Shown one piece after another: positions 1 through 5,301 of a DNA stretch of 5,396 nucleotides; the first letter of the stretch is position 1, and every line of letters begins with the position of its first letter. Position numbers and translations under genes: made by a program. Below the pieces are notes generated by a model, which saw only the letters and a program-made list of their open reading frames with translations, had not been told where the DNA came from and ran no database searches. Origin of the DNA: Patescibacteria group bacterium (lineage in GTDB: Bacteria; Patescibacteriota; UBA1384; JAGGWG01); assembly GCA_028698375.1 (NCBI GenBank), contig JAQVDI010000043.1, positions 1-5,396 of the forward strand. The letters run 5' to 3'.

Positions 1-420
1 ACTAATTTTATCCTCTTGCCGCGTTTCTTCTTCTACTTTTTGTACCCGGATAATTAATTGACCTTTTCCAATTTCTAACTCAACATCTTCTTTTTTTATA
101 TTGGGGAAATAAACTTCTAAACTATAATAACCACCTTTATCCTCAAAATTATTAATTTTGGATTCCTTTTTTTCATTTAATAATCCAGGCTCTTTCAGGG
201 GTTTAATTTTTTGCCAAGGATGTTTCTGGGACATTTCTGGAAAAAAATCACGCCAAGAAGCATCAAAAAGCGCTTCCATTTTAGCAATTAAATCTAATGA
301 TGGTTTAGAGCTACCTTTTTCTAAGGCATATAAAGCTTGCCGAGAAATTCCCAAACGTTTTGCCATTTCTCCTTGTGTCAACTGATTAGATTGACGAAAA
401 GTTTTGAAAAAATTATCCAT
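1..420 (-). CDS. XRE-family HTH regulator fused to an Hsp20/alpha-crystallin-like domain (partial, C-terminus beyond window)
   Basis: The frame is open from an ATG at 420 to the window edge, giving 140 residues without a stop. Residues about 5-60 form a classic XRE/Cro helix-turn-helix: an FRQSNQLTQGEMAKRLGIS segment, then RQALYALEKGSSKPSLDL, matching the family pattern of Q-x-x-(M/L)-A, a recognition helix, and E-(K/R)-G-x-x-x-P. A charged linker (about 65-95) follows. From about residue 97 the sequence fits the start of an Hsp20 domain: YYSLEVYFPNIKKEDVELEI, then GQLIIRVQKVEEE, which parallels the sHSP pattern of hydrophobic strand, (L/F)-P-G/N, K-x-E-D-(I/V), then L-x-I. The conserved sHSP C-terminal strands, including the A-x-x-x-x-G-x-L motif, would lie outside the window. 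No Shine-Dalgarno site precedes the ATG. The likely role is a DNA-binding regulator with a chaperone-type oligomerisation or client-sensing domain. The HTH call is near certain; the Hsp20 call rests on about 40 residues and is probable. Confidence 0.85.
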   Translation of the reverse strand, partial: MDNFFKTFRQSNQLTQGEMAKRLGISRQALYALEKGSSKPSLDLIAKMEALFDASWRDFFPEMSQKHPWQKIKPLKEPGLLNEKKESKINNFEDKGGYYSLEVYFPNIKKEDVELEIGKGQLIIRVQKVEEETRQEDKIS

Positions 421-421
421 A

Positions 422-433
422 TTACAATTGTAA
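422..433. promoter_or_regulatory. Second palindrome over the -10 box (TTACAATTGTAA)
   Basis: This is a perfect 12-bp palindrome covering the predicted -10 hexamer and ending 1 bp before the XRE-Hsp20 start codon. A 6-bp palindrome (GTATAC, 435-440) lies between it and the 440-457 dyad. It could be a second regulator site, or the AT-rich composition may have produced it by chance. Confidence 0.35.
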
Positions 434-456
434 AGTATACTTGACATTACTGTCAA
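427..456 (-). promoter_or_regulatory. Predicted sigma70-type promoter of the XRE-Hsp20 gene, apparently leaderless
   Basis: On the minus strand a perfect -35 TTGACA (456-451) is followed after 18 bp by TACAAT (432-427, 5 of 6 matches to TATAAT). Standard spacing puts the transcription start at about 420, the A of the ATG, so the mRNA would be leaderless. The lack of any Shine-Dalgarno sequence upstream of this ATG agrees with that. Confidence 0.55.
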
Positions 457-457
457 G
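440..457. promoter_or_regulatory. Candidate operator: inverted repeat over the -35 box
   Basis: CTTGACA-TTAC-TGTCAAG is a perfect inverted repeat with 7-bp arms and a 4-bp spacer. One arm contains the -35 hexamer of the XRE-Hsp20 promoter. Operators of XRE regulators are often short dyads of this size placed over their own promoters, so autoregulation is a reasonable inference. Confidence 0.5.
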
Positions 458-556
458 AGAAAATTTCTTTGCCTGTCATTACAAAAAGTTTTTATATGCC
501 TAGCTAAACAATCTGTTTCAGTTTTTACAAAAAACAAAAATAAGATTGCATACTCC

Positions 557-620
557 AAAAACAAAATAAAAAGCGCGAGGATGCCAGTCGTGCGTCTTGA
601 GCACTGGCAAACCTCGCGCT
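557..620 (-). terminator. Strong intrinsic terminator of the structured RNA
   Basis: The stem AGCGCGAGG (plus 572-580) pairs perfectly with CCTCGCGCT (612-620). It continues inward through TGCCAGT (582-588) with ACTGGCA (603-609). Reading the minus strand, the hairpin is followed by a T-rich tail (TTTTATTTTGTTTTT, 571-557). No T tract follows in the plus direction, so it acts on minus-strand transcription. Confidence 0.85.
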
Positions 621-828
621 AGAAATGGGAGCAGCAGAGTCAGGGGAGGATGGATTCTCCACTGAAGCCCAGAAAAATAGATAAAGCGTACCCCTTACGC
701 CCCGGTTGACAAAACCGAAACTTCCCGGCACCCTGTCTAATTTCGCAAGGCTCGATAAAGTCGAGGACAACTCGACCCCAGTCGGTTGTCAAGCCGACTC
801 AGCCCATCATTTCGCTTCTGCTACCCCC
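571..828 (-). ncRNA. Structured non-coding RNA of unrecognised family, about 200-nt core plus terminator hairpin
   Basis: Positions 621-830 are about 53% GC, while the 90 bp upstream (831-920) are about 14% GC, the usual signature of a structured RNA in an AT-rich genome. On the minus strand GGGGGUAGCAGA (828-817) pairs with UCUGCUGCUCCC (638-627) over 12 bp, closing a 202-nt core. Two of these pairs are G-U on the minus strand and would be C/A mismatches on the plus strand, which fixes the direction together with the terminator. Internal helices are GGGCU/AGCCU (805-801/752-748), GUCGG/CCGAC (798-794/785-781), GUCGAG/CUCGAC (776-771/765-760), CGGUU/AACCG (717-713/707-703) and GCGUA/UACGC (700-696/690-686). 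The RNA lies between the L,D-transpeptidase and XRE-Hsp20 genes, on their strand. I do not see the signatures of tmRNA, RNase P, SRP or 6S RNA. A riboswitch is possible, but the terminator sits about 150 nt upstream of the next start codon, which has its own promoter, so a stand-alone RNA is more likely. Confidence 0.75.
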
Positions 829-844
829 AAAAAAAGATAAATAC

Positions 845-873
845 AATTTAGCAAAAATTATTTAAACTGTCAA
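845..873 (-). promoter_or_regulatory. Predicted promoter of the structured RNA
   Basis: On the minus strand a perfect TTGACA (873-868) is followed after 17 bp by TAAATT (850-845, 4 of 6 matches to TATAAT). The predicted start is near 838, about 10 nt before the GGGGG that opens the closing helix. The -35 box lies within one arm of an AT-rich inverted repeat, GTCAAAA (869-875) and TTTTGAC (887-893). Confidence 0.45.
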
Positions 874-886
874 AAAAATACAAAAC

Positions 887-914
887 TTTTGACTTTTAAT
901 TTTTAACTTTTAAA
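887..914. repeat. Short 7-bp-period repeat, four units
   Basis: On the plus strand the units are TTTTGAC, TTTTAAT, TTTTAAC and TTTTAAA in uninterrupted heptamer phase. They sit immediately 3' of the L,D-transpeptidase stop codon. The first unit also serves as an arm of the 869-893 inverted repeat. The array is short and AT-rich, so it could be simple slippage sequence. Confidence 0.5.
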
Positions 915-921
915 TTATCTC

Positions 922-2349
922 CTAATTATGCACCACCACTGGGATTCCCTCAGGAGTCCAATTAAAAACTGTTTCTGCTGAACCAATTCCTAAACGGACA
1001 CAGCCATGAGAAACTGCCCAACCTAAGGCATTCTCACCCTCTCGTGTGCCATCAGGCCAAATTGGCAATTCGTGAATTCCATGGCCAGCGCCCGTAAACT
1101 GCATCCACCAAGGCATCCAAACAAAACTAATATCAGACCAAGCCATTGTGGCTTTACTTAAAACAGAAAAAGTACCAACAGGAGTAGGCATGTCCCAAGC
1201 ACCACTAGAAACAGAAAAACCGCCATCTACACGATTACCTTCAATGATATAAAGCATTTGTTGGGACAAATCAATTTCAATATATTTACCAGCATACATA
1301 CCAGGAGTTGGCCCATCATCTGGGGCTAATCTAGACTCACCTTTTGGCACCACTACGGTTAATAACAAAAACTCAGAATAAAGCTGACTTAAACCACTTT
1401 GAATTTTCGCATAAGCATCATTTTGCTCTAATGCTCGACCATCGCTGCCCTCATCTAATACCTCACCTTTAGCATTTAATAGTCTATTAACTGGAGCAAT
1501 TGCCACTTGTTCATTTAAATAACCGACATAGGCCCACATTTTATCTGGATTAAAATCAAATTTTACCTCATCATTCCTTGTTTCAATACTCAACCAACTA
1601 CCTACCGTTGAACGATCAGCCACAATTTTTTTCTCTTCAAAAACAAAAACAATTTGGCGATTAATCAAAATGTCAATTTCTTTCATTGCTTTTTTAATAT
1701 AATCAGCATCTGAAGGTGCTGGCGGCATTTCGCTAAAAGTTAAATCAAACAAAAATTCTTTGCGGCTTTCCGGGTTCAAAGCAATAATATCTTTTTTTAA
1801 TTTAACTAAATCTGGTTTCTGACCCGGATTTCCTTCACGCACTTTAGCCACACCTCCTTCTACATAAACTTGCGGCAAAGTAGGATCACTAGCCACTCTA
1901 GCCACTCTTTGGTTCAAAAAGTTATTTATTTTTTTCTCATCAACTTTTATCCCAAATTTAGTTAAGTTACAACTTTGACAAAATAAATTTTTAATTGCTT
2001 GCGGTGCTGAGAAAATAGAATAAAGTCGATTTAAATCTTCATCTAAATCATAATAAAAACCGACATCTTTAAGAACAGCTTTAATGGGTTCACCTTCTTC
2101 TTTAAGTACTACTATTTGCTTAGCTAATAATTTGTCTTGTTTGGCTTTTAATAATTTTTTTGCCTCACTCTTGTTTACCCCTTTTAATTCCACCCCCATA
2201 ACCCGAATATTAGGATAATAATTTTTATAAAAATAAGCACTAACTAAATAGACAAAAACTAAAGCAATAAGAAAAATAAAAAAGAACTTTTGCCAGAACT
2301 TTTTCTTAATTGGCAACTTTAAATCTGTTTTTTTGTTTTGTTTTTCCAT
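922..2349 (-). CDS. Membrane-anchored L,D-transpeptidase (YkuD domain) with two PG_binding_4-like repeats
   Basis: The 475-residue protein starts at ATG 2349. A Lys-rich N-terminus precedes one hydrophobic helix (about 22-41), giving a cytoplasm-in, wall-facing anchor. Two repeats like PG_binding_4 follow: about 46-195, with PNIRVMGVELKGVNKSEA and later REGNPGQKPDLVKLKKDI, and about 213-328, ending in GSDGRALEQNDAYAKIQSGL. The YkuD catalytic domain occupies about 354-474, beginning KYIEIDLSQQMLYI. It carries His426 (GIHELP) and the signature SHGCVRL (447-453) with nucleophile Cys450 and Arg452, so it looks active. The family forms 3-3 cross-links in peptidoglycan, or attaches proteins to it, using a Cys acyl-enzyme. 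A CxxC pair (Cys124, Cys127) lies in the exported part and could form a disulfide. The start lies 24 bp after the clp-like stop with no Shine-Dalgarno site. A weak promoter-like pair (TTGATG, 18 bp, TATAAA at 2402-2373) lies across the clp-like 3' end, so some independent transcription is possible. Confidence 0.92.
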   Translation of the reverse strand: MEKQNKKTDLKLPIKKKFWQKFFFIFLIALVFVYLVSAYFYKNYYPNIRVMGVELKGVNKSEAKKLLKAKQDKLLAKQIVVLKEEGEPIKAVLKDVGFYYDLDEDLNRLYSIFSAPQAIKNLFCQSCNLTKFGIKVDEKKINNFLNQRVARVASDPTLPQVYVEGGVAKVREGNPGQKPDLVKLKKDIIALNPESRKEFLFDLTFSEMPPAPSDADYIKKAMKEIDILINRQIVFVFEEKKIVADRSTVGSWLSIETRNDEVKFDFNPDKMWAYVGYLNEQVAIAPVNRLLNAKGEVLDEGSDGRALEQNDAYAKIQSGLSQLYSEFLLLTVVVPKGESRLAPDDGPTPGMYAGKYIEIDLSQQMLYIIEGNRVDGGFSVSSGAWDMPTPVGTFSVLSKATMAWSDISFVWMPWWMQFTGAGHGIHELPIWPDGTREGENALGWAVSHGCVRLGIGSAETVFNWTPEGIPVVVHN

Positions 2350-2373
2350 TTTTTATTTAATTAAAAATAAATT

Positions 2374-4824
2374 TTATAATGAATTATTATCAATCTCATC
2401 AACCCTTAAAACGATTTGTTTATTCCGACCAACATTACCAGCAATAATTCTAGCGGCAATCAAAGCCTCAATTTTTTCTCGGATGACTCGTTCTAAACCA
2501 CGGGCCCCAAACTCCGGATTATAACCCAAACTTGCCAATTTTTTTATGGCCGCCTCTTCTACTTCTAACTTAATTCTTTTTAGATTATACAACTCTTTTT
2601 TTAATTTTTCTATCTTCATTTTAGCAATTTGATAGATTTCCGCTTGACCAAGAGGTTTAAACATCACCACCTTATCAAAACGATTTAAAAGTTCTGGCGT
2701 AAATAATTGTTTTTTAATCAAATAACTCGTAAAATTCTCCGATAACTGTGTAAAACTGCCCCCACGGCTTAGAATTGATTGAATCTTGTCGCTGCCAGCA
2801 TTAGAAGTGGCTACAATTAAATTATTACGAAAATAAATTTTTGCTCCAAAAACATCAGTTATAAACCCTTCATCTAAAATTTGCAAAAATAAATTTAATA
2901 TATCTTTATTAGCTTTCTCAAATTCATCAAATAAAATCAAAGAAAATGGATTGTTTTTAACCGCTTCTATTAATTGACCAGGCGACATGGTTTTTGGATC
3001 ACCAAGTAATCGATAAATATCACGACGATTTTGATACTCACTCATATCAAAACGAATCATTGCCTCTTCTTTGCCAAAATAAGTAGCGGCTAAAGCTTTA
3101 GCGGTTTCTGTTTTACCAACACCAGTTGGACCCAAAAAAAGAAAACTACCAATCGGCTTTTTGCTTGTTTTAATGCCAGCCCGCTTAATTCTTACAGATT
3201 GAGCCAATAATTTAATTGGTTCTACCTGATCAACAATTCTTTTGTGCAATAATTCCTCTAAATTTGTCAAAACTTCTTTTTCTTCAGCCTTGATTTCCCC
3301 TACTTTGATATGAGTAATTTTTTCAAAAGCATCTTCCACAACAGCCTGATTAACAATTTTGTTTCCAGACGCAGAAGCTTTCTGCGCGACTTTCTCCATA
3401 AAATTAATCGCACTTAATGGTAAATATTCTTTCCACAAATATTCCCGTGCCAATTCCATAATCCGAATAATCGCTGGATATGTAAAAAAAAGACCAGCTC
3501 GATATTGATACATATCAGCCAAACCTTCTAAAATAAAAATATTTTCTTTATGGCTAGGCTCTTTCATTTCTAAATTAGAAAAGAACTGCGCTAAGCCAAT
3601 ATTGCGACTAATATATTGATCAAAATCTCCTGGGCTGATAGAAGCAATAATTTTAAAATCAGGACGATCCAAATAAGGAATCAAAATTTCAGTAAGATTA
3701 GCCCTACCTAAAGATTCGCCTCCGCCACACAACAAAGAAAAATTATCAAAATATAGAATTACATCCCCAGCTCGCAAAACTTCATTTAAAATTGCTCCAA
3801 AAATTTCTCTAATTCCCGCCTCATTTTTACCAACAGTTAAAATTTGCTCTACATTAACATTAAGAATTCGCTTATAAGCTAAAGAAAAAGGACATTTACC
3901 ATCGCGCAAATCACGCGCCAGATCAATAACCATGGAACGTTTCCCAATCCCAGGTTGGCCCACAAGCATCACGCTTGATTTAGTCCCTTCTATTAACATC
4001 TTTTTTAAATCTTCTTGCTGCTTTTTGTGAGCCATGGTTTGCCATTTGGCTAACGGAGAATAAGCTAAATTATTAGAAAATTCATCAAGAGTCGGCGAAT
4101 AACCTACTGTCCAATCTCGAGCAATACCGCCAGTAAATTTTAATTCAAAAGGTCCTCTTGCTGGCACTTTGAACCAATCATTAATCATCTTGAGGTCTGT
4201 TTCTTCTAAACGATTTTGATTTAACAAATTCAAAAGAAATGGATCTTTTTGCGCTAAAACTGTAAATAAATTGACTAAAGTAATATGTTTTCCTTGGTCA
4301 GAAAGAGTAAAAGCCAAACTATCTTTTAATAAAGACTCTACTTCAATTTTACTGCCACCACCTTTCATTAAAAGATTTTTAAAATAATTAGGATCAATTT
4401 CAGCACGGAACAAAAATAATTGCACTTCGGGATAACGCCATAAATTTAAAGCCAATTCAAAAGAATCAACAGTAGTTTTTGAATTTTTTAATTCTTGATA
4501 AACTTTTAAATCTAAATAGTCAACCACATTTTGTGATTTAAAATGCAAACGATCTATATAATTAGCCAAAAAACCCCAATAACCAACATAAACCTGGAAA
4601 AAAGAAAAAATAGCCAAGCTGATTAAGGCTAACCCAACATAAAAAGTACTTGGCCAAATAAAAATACCAATCAATAAATAAGATAAGGATAAAACTCCTA
4701 AAGCAGTAAAAATATAACGCAATAATTTAAAACCCCAAGATGCAACTACTGCTTCAGCATTTTCCAAACTTTTTAAATATGTGTGTTCAAAATCAACCTT
4801 TAAATCTGTTATTTTATATGCCAC
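2374..4824 (-). CDS. Membrane-anchored ClpC/ClpB-like double AAA+ ATPase with degenerate first ATPase module
   Basis: The 816-residue protein starts at GTG 4824, supported by a strong Shine-Dalgarno site. Two hydrophobic helices (about 34-56 and 60-83) replace a soluble N-terminus. Residues about 97-218 look like a degenerate double Clp_N domain (second repeat near HITLVNLFTVLAQ). D1 (about 260-480) has Walker A GQPGIGKR (289-296), where Thr/Ser is replaced by Arg296, and Walker B LYFDN (357-361), where the catalytic Glu is Asn. The usual ERRF arginine fingers are AQFF (412-415). D2 (about 520-790) is intact: Walker A GPTGVGKT (565-572), Walker B LFDE (631-634), sensor 1 TSNAG, arginine finger Arg715 and sensor 2 GAR (773-775). 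The D2 pore loop, normally GYVG, reads GDPKTMSPGQL (608-618), shorter and without an aromatic residue. The D1 KYRG loop is likewise absent (GKNEAG, 332-337). There is no M-domain. The reading is an ATP-driven remodelling protein at the membrane; ClpP partnership is doubtful. The gene overlaps the upstream membrane-protein gene by 11 bp. Confidence 0.9.
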   Translation of the reverse strand: MAYKITDLKVDFEHTYLKSLENAEAVVASWGFKLLRYIFTALGVLSLSYLLIGIFIWPSTFYVGLALISLAIFSFFQVYVGYWGFLANYIDRLHFKSQNVVDYLDLKVYQELKNSKTTVDSFELALNLWRYPEVQLFLFRAEIDPNYFKNLLMKGGGSKIEVESLLKDSLAFTLSDQGKHITLVNLFTVLAQKDPFLLNLLNQNRLEETDLKMINDWFKVPARGPFELKFTGGIARDWTVGYSPTLDEFSNNLAYSPLAKWQTMAHKKQQEDLKKMLIEGTKSSVMLVGQPGIGKRSMVIDLARDLRDGKCPFSLAYKRILNVNVEQILTVGKNEAGIREIFGAILNEVLRAGDVILYFDNFSLLCGGGESLGRANLTEILIPYLDRPDFKIIASISPGDFDQYISRNIGLAQFFSNLEMKEPSHKENIFILEGLADMYQYRAGLFFTYPAIIRIMELAREYLWKEYLPLSAINFMEKVAQKASASGNKIVNQAVVEDAFEKITHIKVGEIKAEEKEVLTNLEELLHKRIVDQVEPIKLLAQSVRIKRAGIKTSKKPIGSFLFLGPTGVGKTETAKALAATYFGKEEAMIRFDMSEYQNRRDIYRLLGDPKTMSPGQLIEAVKNNPFSLILFDEFEKANKDILNLFLQILDEGFITDVFGAKIYFRNNLIVATSNAGSDKIQSILSRGGSFTQLSENFTSYLIKKQLFTPELLNRFDKVVMFKPLGQAEIYQIAKMKIEKLKKELYNLKRIKLEVEEAAIKKLASLGYNPEFGARGLERVIREKIEALIAARIIAGNVGRNKQIVLRVDEIDNNSL

Positions 4825-5233
4825 TAATCCCTCCTTGAGTCAAATAATAAAAACCAAAAATTAAAAGAAGAATAACAATAATTATAAAAAATAACCAAAA
4901 AATCATAACAAAAGTAAAAGCAAGCATCCCAATCAAAAAAGAAATTGTATAAATTAACAAAATAAAAGTACGCAAAGTCGCGCCCACAAAACGAGAAACT
5001 AAATTTAAAATAGCGCCATAAATTCGAACATTTAAAGGCGCATTGCGGATATAAACAATATCTCGCTTCCAAGGCGCAAAAAAAGTATTCAAAATAATCT
5101 GAACAGAAAAATAATCTAACAGTTTATAAGATAAGATGCGAAAATAGAATACAATTTCCCGAGGCACCTCTTTGTAACAAAAAACCCAAAACGTTGGGTA
5201 AATTACCTTTTCCACCAATACATTATACCACAA
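4814..5233 (-). CDS. Small integral membrane protein of unknown function
   Basis: The frame gives 139 residues from a TTG at 5233. A GTG at 5215 is at least as likely as the start: it gives 133 residues and coincides with the start point predicted from the extended -10 promoter. There is no Shine-Dalgarno site at either. The N-terminal part (about 1-80) is aromatic and basic, with an amphipathic stretch around NTFFAPWKRD (49-58). The C-terminal part holds two closely spaced hydrophobic helices (about 88-108 and 110-131), and the protein ends shortly after the second. I do not recognise a named family. It overlaps the clp-like gene by 11 bp, and that gene's ribosome binding site lies within this reading frame. 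The two are therefore translationally coupled and the products plausibly associate in the membrane, since the Clp-like protein also has two N-terminal helices. Confidence 0.8.
   Translation of the reverse strand: MWYNVLVEKVIYPTFWVFCYKEVPREIVFYFRILSYKLLDYFSVQIILNTFFAPWKRDIVYIRNAPLNVRIYGAILNLVSRFVGATLRTFILLIYTISFLIGMLAFTFVMIFWLFFIIIVILLLIFGFYYLTQGGISGI
4829..4836 (-). promoter_or_regulatory. Strong Shine-Dalgarno site of the clp-like gene
   Basis: AAGGAGGG on the minus strand lies 4 nt before the GTG at 4824 and inside the last codons of the upstream membrane-protein gene. It decides the GTG start and implies translational coupling. It is the only clear Shine-Dalgarno site in the window; the other starts lack one. 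Confidence 0.85.
5222..5230 (-). promoter_or_regulatory. Extended -10 promoter of the membrane protein / Clp-like / L,D-transpeptidase operon
   Basis: The minus strand reads TGGTATAAT (5230-5222), a TGn extension plus a perfect TATAAT. No good -35 box is seen 15-18 bp upstream, which extended -10 promoters can do without. The predicted start is about 5215, the G of an in-frame GTG codon, so the transcript would be leaderless. Confidence 0.5.
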
Positions 5234-5274
5234 AAAATCGACGTCATTACGATTGTGAATAACTTTTATTTTAA

Positions 5275-5301
5275 AATTAAAAAATTAACCTACTTCAGGT
5301 T
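5275..5301 (-). terminator. Probable intrinsic terminator of the right-edge gene
   Basis: The minus strand reads AACCT-GAAGT-AGGTT (5301-5287), then AATTTTTT. The 5-bp stem with U tract begins at the stop codon of the right-edge gene and lies just before the next promoter. The stem is short, so confidence is moderate. Confidence 0.45.

Noticed and set aside
158..385. Plus-strand frame of 75 codons
   Set aside because: It is antisense to the well-supported XRE-Hsp20 gene and has no recognisable protein features.
434..439. TATACT (minus strand) as the -10 box of the regulator gene
   Set aside because: It is only 11 bp from the TTGACA and has no good -35 at normal spacing, so TACAAT at 432-427 fits better.
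525..770. Minus-strand frame of 81 codons across the GC-rich island
   Set aside because: It runs through the RNA helices and the intrinsic terminator, is Ser/Ala-rich without domain-like pattern, and ends in the U tract. The structured RNA explains the sequence better.
627..828. Structured RNA as tmRNA, RNase P RNA, SRP RNA or 6S RNA
   Set aside because: No TΨC-like GGTTCGAATCC or CCA end (tmRNA), no GAAAGUC or ACAGAA cores (RNase P), no SRP domain IV GGAA/AGCAG arrangement, and several branched hairpins rather than the single long bubble-containing rod of 6S.
869..893. Inverted repeat GTCAAAA/TTTTGAC as terminator of the L,D-transpeptidase operon
   Set aside because: The stem is mostly A-T with an 11-nt loop and is not followed by a clean U tract, so it would be weak. 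It is recorded instead as part of the RNA promoter region.
887..914. Heptamer repeats as a CRISPR array
   Set aside because: The units are 7 bp and contiguous, without spacers, and no cas genes are present.
4824..5072. Minus-strand frame of 82 codons overlapping the membrane protein
   Set aside because: It is an alternate frame of the small membrane-protein gene, rich in Phe, Tyr and Cys as expected of a shadow, with no start signal of its own.
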